Source: Styela clava
Lineage: Eukaryota; Chordata; Ascidiacea; Stolidobranchia; Styelidae
Direction of reading: 5' to 3'
Length of the DNA stretch: 64,000 bases
NCBI RefSeq assembly: GCF_964204865.1
Contig: NC_135260.1
Span: forward strand, 20,754,001 to 20,818,000
Shown here: in pieces, positions 1 to 12,564 of the stretch
Numbering within the stretch: position 1 is the first letter of the stretch
How the letters are laid out: each line of letters opens with the position of its first letter
Notes under the pieces: generated by a model
Seen by the model: the letters and a program-made list of their open reading frames with translations, nothing else
Databases searched by the model: none
What the model was told of the DNA's origin: nothing
Position numbers and translations under genes: made by a program

Positions 1-68
1 TTATGAATAAAAAAAGCAAGAATCAAAACACAATAATATTTTAGACTTTCCCACCATTCCAAACTAAC

Positions 69-1930
69 CTCTGTGTGTCATGATATCCTGCAACTACCAT
101 TGTGTTCCATAATGGATTAAATTTACTCCTTCTGTTATATAAGACTCTTGTCATCCAGGAAAAAACACATGGTGCTGTCATGCAGAACCCATCATCTAAT
201 GACTCTTCATCAATCCTAAAAACAAATACCCTGGATAGAATTATTTCAGTAAACAAAGGAATGTTGAGGCTCTAGATTTGAAGGTTTTAATAAAACTACA
301 TATATATTCAGTGCCACAATTCAATTGTTTAAATGTAAGAACTGCAGATTGAAGATCTGTTTAAAACTTGCCTACTACCTCTACAATGCAGTAATAGAAA
401 TATTCTAGTTGTTCTAAAAATATAGTAGCATCATACTTCAGCATTCATACAATGTTTGCTTGTTTACAGTCGTGTTCAGTAAAAAAAAAACAATACAAAA
501 TAGCAGATTTATTCAAATTGTGATTAGACAAATTTGGTGAAATTTTAGACTGCTGTTTTCATACTTTATTTACTATGAATTATGATATCAGAAGAATTAT
601 CCTTTGCAATGTCAAATGTTTCACATTGCATATAGACCAACTATTTAAATGATTTTCGCATAAACTGATTATTAAATCACAGCTTTGTAAACCAAGGGTG
701 TTTGCAACATTTCACCATTCATCAAATCAAAAAAAGGAAATTTACATTACGGTACATAAAGACATATATCAAAAACAAGTCAAGTAATAAAAATTCTATT
801 GCAGTAATACTGGCAGAATTGACAGAATAACACAAAACTAACACTAATAGCTTGTGTAGCTAGTGCCTTGGTTGTAATTGCTCGTCATCAATAGCCTACA
901 AAAGGACCAAAGTTCAGACAACAAAATCGCTGAAATGAAAAGTTGCTCTGATCTTGCGAAAAAAAAACAAATAATTTTTAACTAAAAAATCTCATAAATA
1001 TGTGGAAGGAAAACTTACACCATCTGATCAAGGACAGATTTAACATATTGGTAATCAGCATAATCTCCTGATGCTGCAAGCACAGTGGTGTCATTGACTT
1101 TCATGATTCTGGATAAATTACGGAATCGTGCGAGAGATCCGTATGACCCAAGAGTATCAGCGGCAATCATTACTCCACCCTCAAATTTCATTCCAAGAAC
1201 AGACGTTCCAGTCACTATTGGTTGCCTGAAAATTTTTTTTATGTTAAAATTAAACTGGTTTGGATAGTTACTAACAGGGAATTGGAATTGCAACTACAAA
1301 AGCAATGTAAATGCACTTCAATTTAGTTTTGGGGTCAAATAAAAATTTAGTAATCGGTTTTATTCATACTAAAATTTACACAATTTATATTGGCCACTCA
1401 ATTGCTAATACTGTAAAAATAAACATTCATGTAAAAAAGAGGAATTTTATCTAACTAAGCATGGTCACAAATAAACACTTATGGGTTGAAAAATATTATG
1501 TGAAGAAGAAAGCCTGAAAAATTGCAAATAACCAGTCATATCTGCATATCGGCAGAGGTCTGATGGTCAGAAGGTTGAGGCATTAAATGTTTGACTAATG
1601 AATGCTGGAATGTTAATTTCTGAAGGTATATGTATACGAAGGCATAAATGTGTCAGAGACCATAGTTCTGTAGTTACCGAAGTGCAGCAGTACGGGTACG
1701 GTACCGGTTGATATGAAAATTGAAGCTTAAAATTGCATTGAAAGTACTGAAATAATATTATAGCATTATCTAAGAGTTTTATGGTATACAGGTAAGAAAT
1801 ATTGTTTAGCTCACATTGTTCGTTTGGTGGCTTCATTATTACTTGTGCTTGAAACTTGTCCTCCAGGAAAGTTATAGAATGATCCTGGTGATGGTCCACC
1901 TCTCCAAAATGGTCCCATAAGATTATCCAT
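69..1930 (-). CDS. PSMB4: Proteasome subunit beta type-4, 5' part (3' end beyond window)
   Basis: Structural, non-proteolytic beta7 subunit of the 20S proteasome core, acting in cytosol and nucleus. Three coding exons on the minus strand: 1815-1930, 1019-1225 and 69-215, joined in phase 2 at each junction (470 nt, about 156 residues). The start ATG at 1930 gives [12 protein letters not shown], which aligns with the short prosequence of vertebrate PSMB4; an ATG further upstream in frame would add a non-conserved extension. Conserved blocks include [39 protein letters not shown] and [15 protein letters not shown]. Donors read GTGAGC, GTAAGT and GTTAGT. The last visible exon ends just after AGYHDTQ; roughly the C-terminal 40% lies left of position 1. 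Identification rests on family similarity across the whole visible part. Confidence 0.95.
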
Positions 1931-2933
1931 CACAAAACTTTGAGCGTTGGCGTTAAATATTTGATCTGCTCCTTCTATATTAATAGTCAAAGTCAGGCGT
2001 ATAAATGTCAAAATTATATACAATAAATGCCTATTTGAAAGACGGTACCGACCGTATTGGTATGCGTATGTACGGTATCTCTTTGTGGATAAGCAACTAT
2101 CGTTAAATATAATTCACTGTCCAAATAAATCCCGTCTGATCGGTATAACTGATTCATTAAATCATGAATAAGCATTATCTGGAGTCGATATATTTCCAGT
2201 TCAGTATTATTGTTTTATGCGATTAATTTTTTGTTTTAACAAATATGCAACGCAATTGCTGAGTAAGCTTATTTCAATGCAAATGAAATTAAATTATTAA
2301 ATAATAGGCATGACAGAATACTTTCTGTAAAATTCGTTTTAATCGAGCCTTGATGGCGTGCAGCCCCCTCTATCGGAGAAAAAGAAATTTCCTTCGCAAA
2401 TTAACGGTTGCTATGGCGAGTTTTGTATACCATTAGAACCAATACCACTTACCAATATACTGCAATTTTCCGATTTCTAGTCAGTCAGTCAGTAGTCATT
2501 AGTTTATTTTTTCACATGCCGAAAGTAACTACACATTGTACAAACATAATTAGGAGAGATATAAAAAATACATTCCAGATGATTGATTGATTAAAGGTAG
2601 ACGCGATACCGGTACTCCAGTGATGATTATCGAGCGGCGTCACCTATGACTGTACGACAGGGCGTGAGTCTAACATTAAATCATACTAAGGAAAAAAGTC
2701 AAACACAGAAACCTAACAAAATCCGGACATACATTGATGACATCCGGAGATACATCGAATAATTGTGATATGATATTTCCAGTTAACTTGTTTATTTTAA
2801 AATTTGTTAAGTGATTTGTCAATCTCACTTGGTGGCTCTATCTACTATAATACGGGTTTAACTGTGGAAGTAGTGGCCTTGAAGCCTTTACAGAATTCAT
2901 TATTGAGCCATCACATTAGACTAGAATCTAGCA
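1931..2933. other. Head-to-head spacer between PSMB4 and MNS1
   Basis: About 1 kb separates the two divergent start codons. No open reading frame here looks coding. The left part holds a short stretch rich in GGTACC/CCGGT-type palindromes (around 2040-2080). The right part contains an X-box-like site at 2407-2420. Both promoters must lie here; a shared, bidirectional promoter is possible but not shown. Confidence 0.6.
2407..2420 (+). promoter_or_regulatory. X-box-like RFX site upstream of MNS1
   Basis: The 14-mer GTTGCTATGGCGAG resembles the RFX-family X-box (two imperfect half sites around an AT spacer); only the last base departs from the usual half site. It lies about 510 bp upstream of the MNS1 start codon. 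RFX factors commonly drive cilium and axoneme genes, and MNS1 is one, so placement fits. A single match could be chance. Confidence 0.4.
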
Positions 2934-5900
2934 ATGGTAAGATTCGAATTGAAATTCTGTTTATAACCTAGTTATAGTTGATTGTGACTGAATTAAATCT
3001 TATATTTTGTATATTATGTATATAAATTATAAAAAACGATTTGATTGATTGATTGATTAAATTATCTGATGTTTTCTTAATACAGGTACAAATATTAATA
3101 CCTTATTCATCACAATCACGAAATGTAAAATATAATGCAAACTAAAGCATAGCAATCATCAGCAATTTAAAAAAAAATAAACACGTTTTTATTCATACAC
3201 CTTGATATATTTATTACACCTGTAATAATCTATTATTGCTACTACCACAGCAATGATGTTTTTTATCCAATCATTTTTGTAACAGTTGGCGTCAACCAGA
3301 AGGACAGCGCTCACTCATGCGCAGCAAGAAAAAATGAGAGTAGAAAACAGAAGAAAAGAAAATCTCCGAGAAGATCATTTGAAAAATTTAAGAGATGATG
3401 CATTAATAAAGGTGAGCAATGTTATGATGTCAAGCATCATAATAAGAAATGAATATCCTTATTATCTAAATTGTTTTCAATATTTACCGGAATAGAAGCG
3501 AAATGTTTTTTCATCGAAATAGACAAAATAATCTGTGTTTACAGTTGATCGCTGATATAAACTTTAGTTTTATTTTCTTCAGGCAAATATGGGAAGTGAG
3601 GAGAGGGTCGCTGATAAACGTTTTATTCGTAGAATTCAAAAAGAAGAAGAAGAAAGAAGAATGGAAGAAGGCATATTAAAGGTATGTCAGCAACATAATT
3701 CCTTCTGGTTTTTTAGTTTTCAATTCTATTGAAATTTATAATTTTATATTTATTTTCTTATAATTTATGAAAGAATCTAATCAATAATGTAGTACAGCAG
3801 CTGAAAGACATTCATGGTTGCAGTACATAAATTTTTGAAAAATTTCATACATTGTCAGACTACCTGGTAAATTCATATTTTAATGTGAGTTTCAATCATT
3901 TATATTTACTAAGATATTAAATTTTTTTATGCTTCTTAGGCAGAACAAAATCGTAGACAACGTGAAGCACAAATGATGCAAGAAGAAAGAATGGCTAGAG
4001 AACTAGAAGTTTTAAAATTAGAAAAAGTACGGGATGAAAAAATGAGACAACAGATTAGGGATAACAGGTATCCTTATTATCACTTTACATGATATGATGT
4101 AGCTGCATTGGGATCTTGTTCATATATAACACAAATAACAAAACAAAGCCATATTCAACAATAAAAGTAGTAGGCTACTCTGAAAGTTAATCCTCCTAAA
4201 TTTATAAATCTTAATTTGATGGTATAACACTGAATCAGCTGCTTGTTTTGGTTCCTCGCTGCTCCCCTTTTCCAGTAAGACTGTGTGTTTCACATTTTTT
4301 TCCTATTCTCGTAAGCGATAACTTTGACTATGAGAAGGCAGTGTTAGCATGACTTGGATGCGCATTCTAATTCACTGCATATTACCGTGCTTTTGAGTTC
4401 TTACAATACATCTATTTGTCTGTAGCTTGGAGTTAAGGGAATTGGAAGCAAAATTGAAGGCAGGATACATGAATCGTGAACGTGCTGCCCAAGTTGCAGA
4501 GAAGGAAGCAATTAAATATGAAGGCATGAAACGGGATGCTGAAATTGCTAAACTTATGAAAAAAGAACATGAGAGAGCTGGTGAAGCCGAACAAGCCAGA
4601 GAAACGGAAAGGTGGCAAGAAAGTGTTCGATACCAACAAGTGAGTAATATTGTTTTATTATTTTCTGATTCAGATATTTATTTTCATGGTAAATGAAACA
4701 TTGTACAATTAATCAAAACGAAAAAATTAGAAAAAAAAAAGTTTACAACATTTTGAACACAATTGACGAGGTGCCACAGACGGTCACTGTGCCAGTGACA
4801 TCATAACTACCTACTGAGTTTGGCAGTGGATGACATCAAACAAACCTAAAATAATCAAAACTAGTTCCTTAATATGCAATGTTGAATGTATATAAATTTG
4901 AAAAATATAGATCAAGATAGTCAGATCGAGAAAAAGGTGATAATATATCTTCGTTTACCCTCGTAATGTCATACTCAGGTGAGCGCAATTACCCAATGAA
5001 ATTGCGAAGCTGATTGTTGTGTCTTCGACGAGGTATAACAAATTAATAAGGTAATTGAGCAGATATGATAAATGTGATCATGATAGACTGTTTGACTAAA
5101 GAAAACTTCAATAATCTTGGTCACTTTGCTCATATTAATATTCTCTTCAGAAGATGTTCCAATGAGCTGAGTTCTGTTGTCTGAGTCACCCTGAATATTG
5201 GATATATTACTTTGAGTGCAATTTTTAAGTTTCAACTCTTTAGATACTTTTGTCTAGTTTGTGCTTTAAATTTTTTTCAAAACTTTTGTTTTAAATCAAT
5301 TGCTTTAAATTATTTTGTCAGGAACTGGAAAGACAACTTGAAGAAAAAGAAAGAAAGAAGCAAGAAGCTTATGAAGAATTCCTGAAAGAAAAATTGATGA
5401 TTGATGAAATTGTTAGAAAGATTTATGAAGAAGATCAAAGGTATCAACTATAGTATGGATTAGGGTTCACATAGGACACTTCTTCATTCTGTTTTTCTAA
5501 TATTTTTGATGTAAAAGAAGACAAATGGAAGAATATAGTTTTGCTCATGATCCACTCCATGGCTACTCAACTGCCGGACCGTGGTCCGAATCCGGACCTT
5601 TCGAGTATTCGATTCGAACGGCGCCTAATTCTTTATTTTGAATCATTCGCCCCACTTTTGAAGTTTCCTTTTCTAAAATCACTTTTATAGATTTAAATAT
5701 ATATGAAAAGATCTATAACGCCATAATAAACAAACTTAATTAGCTAATATTCATTAGTCGGTCGAAGAAGTCTGTGTTTAAGGATGCCGAAATGTAATTT
5801 CTGGAAAGTCCAGACCCAAATATTTTTGAGGTGTGTATGCGGATCTTTGGTAAAAATAGTTGAATAGCCTTGATCTACTCTATATCATCAACCTAAACAT

Positions 5901-8900
5901 TCCTGTAGCATGCTTCCAAAAATTTCCAACTATAAATTCTAGAAAACCATTAATTTCTGGATAAAAAATTGCCTGTATCAAACCTAATATTAGTATGAAT
6001 ATACATTCCTCTTCTGGTCAGCGATATTCCTTATAATATATCAGCAAATCAATGTTTGTCTAGTGAAATTTTTCCAGTAGTGAAGGAATTTCTCTTTACA
6101 CAGGGATTTATTTATTCCCTGGAAATAATTTCATATTTATATTTAGATGCAGTGTAATGTGACACCCAAAAAAAGGAAAAACAAGACCTATAAATTTTTT
6201 GATTACTTTCACGAAAATGAAGATAATTGTCCTAACACCTGAACTTCTATTTGTATATGATTGTACCCAGAAGTTTCAGTAATCTAGGATGCTTTGTACA
6301 AAAGTCATGTTCTCTTTTGAATATGTTCTAAATGACCTCGGTTGGGATCTATTTGCGTCACCCTGTGGAACTGTAAAACACTCTCAATGTTAAATAAAAA
6401 TGACATGCAATTCTTTCTTGCGTTCAGCAAGTTTATAAGATATTGATTACTTGCAATTTTTCGTCTTACTAGTAATTTTTTTATTTCACAGAGAGCAAGA
6501 AATGCGCCTTGAGAAACAAAGAGCAACTCAAAGATATATTGAGGAGTTTAAGAGAAAGAGAGAGGAGTGGAGAAGAATGGAAAGAGAGAGATTGGAGGAA
6601 GAGAACAGAAAGATACTTGCGTTTGCCAATGTTCAACAAGTCCGAGAACAAGATCGGATGCTCAAACAAAAAGAGAGAGAACAAAACAAATCTGAAGTTC
6701 AGCAGAGAGTAAGATTTTGTGATTATCACTTAAAAAAAGTTGCTAAATTTAGCATCACAAATTTGTTTCACGTTTTCCTATGCTTTTTATGAAAATTTCC
6801 TCAAGAGATTGTGTAAAAATCTACTAGGAGGAATAAAACTTGATTGAGTGAAATTGTGGATCATACTATTTTACGTGTTTTACCCAAAATAGATTTGTTT
6901 ACTAACAACTACATTCTCCAGCACTAAGCAGTAAGATTTAAATTCAGGTGTCAATTTGTCTGCATAGAATATTCAAACATATTTTTCATAACGCAAATTT
7001 GCACTTTGGAACAAACAAACAAAAGCATTTTTAGTGAAAGTTTCAACTAACTATGCTCAATTTATATATAACTAAAAAGTAAAAAAAGTGATGTCCAATT
7101 CGATTTTTATTTTCTCTAAATATAGGTACCGGTATATACCTCTTTGTATTTTACATTAATAATCTCGTACTCGTACATATATGCAATTTATATATTTTAT
7201 GTCAGCTTGCTCAAAAGATTGCTAGAGAACAGGATGAAAAGGAAGAACGTGAGAGAATTCTGCTTGAACTTTATTTGGAGGAACAAGAAGAAGCTGAAAG
7301 AGAGAAAGAAAAGGTTGATAATTTTATTTGTTAAAAACTTGTGTGATGTAGCTCTGTGGTTAAGACCCTAGACTTAACTAGGCTGGCCCATAAGTTAAAA
7401 TTTTGAATTCGAATCCTGTGCACACGACCTCACTCAGAAACTTGAACTTTTTTGTGTAATATTGTATTGAAAACTTTTAGTAATCTAGGATCCTTTACGC
7501 GAAAGTTATGTTCTATCTAGAATATAACTTCACTACTGTTATTTACAGGCTGAGTTGGAACGTAAATTGCGCCAGAGGATTGAACTTCAGCAAACACACG
7601 CTGAGCAGATGCAATTCAAGCAAATGCGAATGCAAGCTGAATTACAAGAAGAGGAAGAGTTTAGAAGGTAAATACCTATGTAGTTATATATTCCGAAACA
7701 GTGCTTCTCAAAGTGGACAACAATGTCTCCTAGAACAGTGATTTTCTACCAGTGTTCCGTGGAGCACTAGTGTTTTATTAAAGACCTTCGGGTGTTTCAC
7801 CACAAATTGCTGTTTTACAATCACATTTTTCTTATATTTCTTAATAACAAATTTCACATTCATATTTTTCTGATTAAAAATTTCATAATAATAACAAATT
7901 TAACGAAGCAATAATCTAAAACTGAAAATCACATGTTTTGTCTGTATGTATGACAATAAGAATCAACAGCGCGCAAAAAGTTTTATGACATCATAGCAAA
8001 AATATAGTCAGCCATTTTAATTTGTCAGTTGTAGTTAGTTTGCCAACACTATTCATACGGCATCCGGAGTTAATCAATTACTCTTGCCATGATGCATATT
8101 ATATTTGAAAAAAAAAAAAAAAAACTAACAGCTAAAAACTGTTGAAAAAAAACTTTTGCATCAATCTATGTCACTTGCAGCCTGTTTAAGATAATTCTTT
8201 GCAACCCTAATTTGAATTTGTTTGGATTTTTTATAACTTTAGTCGATGAGCTCTTTGTCTCTTTGGTATTTCCTTTGTCTGAAGAAAATGACCGAAATAG
8301 GAATTTACATAGTTTTTATTAGTTAATTGGATAGTTTATTTCCGAAAAATCTGAAATTTTTGTCTGGTGGTTCGCAAACACTCATTGTATCGAAAGTGTT
8401 CCACGACTCAAAAAATGGTGAAATCACTGGTTTAGAGGGTGAACAAATACAAAAGGGGTTGGGTAGTCCTGTGGATGGTGGTGCATTCTCGAAAAAGTCA
8501 GAGTTATCGCAAAACCAAAATTTTGCAAAATATGGCAATCTGGCAAATACCCGCTAATTTTTAATGAATTCAAATCATGAATTATTTCATTTTCAACATC
8601 GTATTTAGTGATTAAAAGATTTTTCTCGATGTGACGCTATCACTATCAAATCGAAGAAATTGTCTTTCAAGCAGCAAATGGGATGATTTAATATTGTATC
8701 TGACCAAAATGCCTCCAAATATTAAATACTCTGTAAAGATCGCATAGTACATCCATCTCATTAAATAACACCATAATCTATACCTAGTCTACTTGTTTAA
8801 TTAAGTTTGTAAACATTGAGTTTTTTGTATTGTTGGGAAGGGAGTCGATAATGATGTAAAGAGTGCCGTAAGGGGGTGACGCTATGACATAAATAAAAAG

Positions 8901-10233
8901 TTGTGAAACCAATGTGCTAAAACCTATATTTGCAGCAAATAAACTTTGCCGAAAATTAGTACATACAAATTTTTTAACATCCATCTGGGAACTCTTACTA
9001 TTTTTGTATTCAGACAAATGTTGGCTAAATTTGCTGAAGATGATCGTATTGAGCAGATGAATGCTCAGAAACGTAGAATGAGACAACTTGAACACAAAAG
9101 GGCTGTTGAGAAGTTAATTGATGACAGAAGGAAACAATTTGAGGCTGACAGGGTGAGCTATTGGACTTATAATACTTTTTTTAACTCTTCAGTGCTTGTT
9201 ACCTTTGAATAAAAATGTTTGGTTCATCATTTATGGTAAAGTACACATATTGAATGAGGTACCGGTATGTTTGACTGCTGCTGTTTGACTGTCTGGCCCC
9301 TTTTTTTTATAAATCTGTCCATTTAACAAAGTTTATTTTTTTGGGAGTTTCCAAATCAGGCATATTTTATTGTAATTTCATCAAGGTGTCGTTCTGGCTT
9401 GTTCCTTAGTTTAATTCTCTATCTTTAGAGAAATTTACCAATATTCACTTGTCATGTGACAGCTATATGGATATTTTAATTAAATTATTGAATCAAAACT
9501 CAATTATTTACTGGAATTAAATTATTTCTCATAAAAAAGAAACAATGTAATACCTAAACTACGTAATGAGTTTTTGGATTTAAACACTCAAGACAAGTTT
9601 TAGGTCATATTTTATTATGCATAATTTATTTCACAGGAACGGGAGTTGGCAGAAAGGCGTGAAGAAGAAAGATTAGAAGCAATGAGAAGACAGATTATTG
9701 AAGAAGAAAGACAGAGATTACTTAGAGAACATGCTACTAAGTTACTTGGATATCTACCTAAGGTATGTCATCTCATATTTGTGATGGAATCACCTAAACA
9801 TCCAGTCGTTCGTGTACTGGACCTAACCATGTCAGGGTTTTAGGTGATATATATGGTCCAAATATAATGCCCACTATTTCGCACAGTCATTATTGGAGTA
9901 GGCGAGGCCAATCTGAAAATTTTGTTTCTTCCATTTCGATGGCTGCTGGTTCCAGGTTCTGTTTGTAGTGAAAATTGCAAAGACAATTTGGGCCGATTAA
10001 TTGATACAATATTGATATTATATGTTCATTCTGAATTTAGTGTTTTTCGCTTGAGGCATTCTACCTCAAGTATACAATGAAGCATTTTTTTTATAAATAA
10101 TGCTTCTAACTCCCAATTTGTTTGTCAGGGTGTACTGGTCAACAGCGGAGATTTGGACATGTTTGATGATGCATTCAAGAAAGCTTATACCAAGAGACAA
10201 GTTGATCCATTTTCTGATGACAACTGGGAATGA
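2934..10233 (+). CDS. MNS1: Meiosis-specific nuclear structural protein 1 (complete)
   Basis: Axonemal coiled-coil protein, found inside doublet microtubules of motile cilia and sperm flagella and needed for their assembly. Twelve coding exons: 2934-2936, 3286-3411, 3583-3681, 3940-4067, 4426-4639, 5322-5440, 6492-6708, 7206-7313, 7549-7667, 9014-9152, 9637-9762, 10129-10233. They total 1503 nt, 500 residues plus TGA, against about 495 in human. All junctions are GT-AG and in phase. The product is almost entirely charged alpha-helix rich in E, K, R and Q. Diagnostic blocks include LELRELEAKLKAGYMN, KEAIKYEGMKRDAEIAK, KEKLMIDEIVRKIYEED, MLAKFAEDDRIEQMNAQ and EHATKLLGYLPKGV near the C-terminus. 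Oddity: the first coding exon supplies only the ATG, followed at once by GTAAGA. Introns carry a hAT MITE and a SINE but leave the frame intact. Confidence 0.95.
3042..3060. repeat. Short TGAT microsatellite
   Basis: Four to five tandem copies of TGAT in MNS1 intron 1. Confidence 0.7.
5558..5872. mobile_element. Non-autonomous hAT-type MITE in MNS1 intron 6
   Basis: About 315 bp bounded by inverted termini CATGGCTACTCAACTG and, on the other strand, CAAGGCTATTCAACTA. Flanking 8-mers atccactc (5550-5557) and atctactc (5873-5880) match at 7 of 8 positions, the target-duplication length expected for hAT transposition. No coding capacity is seen. Divergence of the repeats suggests an old insertion. 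Confidence 0.7.
6250..6320 (+). repeat. SINE-like tail fragment in MNS1 intron 6
   Basis: The stretch containing AGTAATCTAGGATGCTTTG recurs with few changes at about 7480-7516 in the next-but-one intron, and in reverse near 24905-24950. It looks like the 3' body of the same dispersed family as the SINE at 7345-7520. Confidence 0.45.
7345..7520 (+). mobile_element. tRNA-derived SINE in MNS1 intron 8
   Basis: A tRNA-like head carries an A-box-like GTAGCTCTGTGGTTAAG near 7348 and a B-box-like TTCGAATCC near 7408, about 50 bp apart. A non-tRNA body follows that is shared with other introns of the window. It is not a functional tRNA: no cloverleaf could be drawn. Confidence 0.6.
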
Positions 10234-12564
10234 AATTCCAATACTTTGTGTTGAAAAGACATTTATTAGTTTTTTATTGTCTGTTATACATGACTTTGTC
10301 CTTATTATTTAACTTTGGTCACTCAAGTATCTGCCATGGAATGACCGAGACTTGAAGGCCCATGCTCACTATATCCAACTGTGCTTTTGTGTTACAATTT
10401 GATATGTTAGGTTTTTGTCCATTTCATGTTATAGTCAAACGTAAAATGTGGCCGCATTGATTTTATGATCCACTGTTGTAAATACAATCTCACTTCGATA
10501 ATGTTGATGTCCTTTGTGAATATCCTGGGAACAGAAATTATCTTTAATTAGAATGATATAATTTATGTTTACTCTCACCCATTCACTATACTTGCTCATC
10601 AAGATTCTGGCCTGTGATAGCTTCATATATGATTTTATTTATCATTTTACCATGAAGAATAGGAACACGAATAAAGGTAATAATCGGAAAAAGCCATAGC
10701 CAGCAATTTTATCAGGCTCTCTAAAAGGTATACAGACCGCTCGTACCACAGACTGGTGATGGTTTGTGGTTTCAGGTTAAGGCTATATTCGACTAATAAT
10801 CGCAATGTACCGGTGCCGCAGGTTAGGAGTGTATGTTGCCTGTGTGTTGAATATACCTAAATGTATAAATCTACATGTATTTACAACTGGCTCAAATTTT
10901 ACACAAACTGTCTTATGCAACATTATGTCCATGGTCCGAGAAGTCCGTTTACTCTCGACAGCAGGACCAAGCAACTATTTATCGCAATGGGCCAAAACAA
11001 AATATTATGGTGACTCTGAGACCAGAACATCAAACGACCCATTAATTTTCAGCAACTCAAAGTCGAGCTAGCAGGTGTTCAACTGTAAGCTGATTCCTGA
11101 ATTTTGTCTTACACAGCGTCTGTTTTGATATGAACTGCTCACAGTAGCATTTGTGATGCCGAAAGAGAGACTTCATTTTATATTTATCATTTTACAGATT
11201 CCGGGGATGTCCATACATACAATCAGCTTGTGTACAAATATGCGAATCTATGATAGGCTCGTTTGTTATCAATAATTGTCCATAATTTTGTTCTACTTTG
11301 ATATTCACCGAGAGATTGTCCATTTGGCGGGTCACTGTTAAATAAGAATACTGCTGAGACACTTTTCGATGACTACGGAATGTTTTATACAATACTGTCG
11401 CTTGCTTTGGCAAATTACACTAACCGCATCTTGATTGCATTGAAGAATGAGGTATTCCAGGCACAACTCTTTCAGTTAAAAACCAACATTCCTTTCTACT
11501 TGCCGACATTCTAACTTTTTGAATCACAGCACAGCACCAGAAAAAGATATCACCTTTATGTCCTTATTGAATCCTTGTCAGACGAATTTTCCACTTAACA
11601 CAACGTCGATGGAGCCGTCACAAATAAGAAAAAGCATTCTAAAATAATTGGATACCAATCCTCTTACTGGCCACGCAAATAGGTTGCCACAATCCGGCCC
11701 GCGAACCATATGTATCAAACAGCAACGCCACCCTTTTGGCACTAAAACAATTATGACAAGCTTCATTCTACTCTTTATTTCTAACCAACAAATGAATTCA
11801 AACATTGCTCACTGTGCTCCTCATCTTACTGATGTAGGGTAAATGTTATCCACAGCTTCAGAATATATATTTGACAAGCAAACAAAATCACATTCTAGGC
11901 ACCTTTATTACAAATAAAAACATTGATAAAAAAATGGAACAGTAAAACTACAAAGACAATGCTATTGACAAAATTGTCCTTTACGAGTGGGGCTGCACAC
12001 ACCATTTGCATTGGAGAATACAAGATACATAAGATCAGCTATAAATACTAGAATAGGCGAAAATCCCTAAGGAATCGAAATATTTTCATCTCTGGAAAAG
12101 GTATTATGTTGAAATTTGAAAAAATCATATTGCCTTATACCAGAAACTAAAGTGTAATGAACGAACATGGGACACAAAGGTCAAATGACTAACAGCAATT
12201 GCCAATGTCAGAAACAGAAATCTGTCAAATGATTATTTCCATCAGTATCATCACCATAGCGATTTCCATCTGTGTTAGTAAGGCCTTATCCATTAGCTGA
12301 AAACCGGTTTGTCAGTAAATCGACCGATTGACTACAGTATGTGTTGGAGTAAAAATAGTAAAATTTTTTGTGGAACATCAAGTCTCTTAGTTATCACTAG
12401 ATTCTAGTGACTTCAAGTACTGAAAATGTGAAATCGATTACTGCATTAGTTGCAGAGCAATTCGTAGGTATACCTCATGTTCAATGAATAACATGGAAGA
12501 CACCAATCCAATCTTGCTCCATCTGCATTTACCTCCATCTCTCTGTGATGTGAATTATATATTC
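10234..12564. other. Convergent intergenic region between MNS1 and the latrophilin gene
   Basis: Contains the 3' UTRs of both genes. A possible MNS1 polyadenylation signal AATAAA is at 10670-10675. Open frames here (for example 10805-11071 plus, 11192-11413 minus) show no recognisable domain and no conserved-looking composition. A weak hAT-MITE-like remnant (gttgccacaatccggcccgc) lies near 11682-11701. Nothing else can be supported. Confidence 0.55.
11904..11909 (-). terminator. Possible polyadenylation signal of the latrophilin gene
   Basis: TTTATT on the plus strand reads AATAAA on the minus strand, about 655 bp past the stop codon at 12565. It is the first well-formed signal noticed in an otherwise gene-free stretch. 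Such hexamers are frequent in AT-rich DNA. Confidence 0.35.

Noticed and set aside
10805-11071. 88-codon frame as a gene
   Set aside because: No recognisable domain, no splice context, and it lies in the convergent 3' intergenic region with overlapping frames on both strands.
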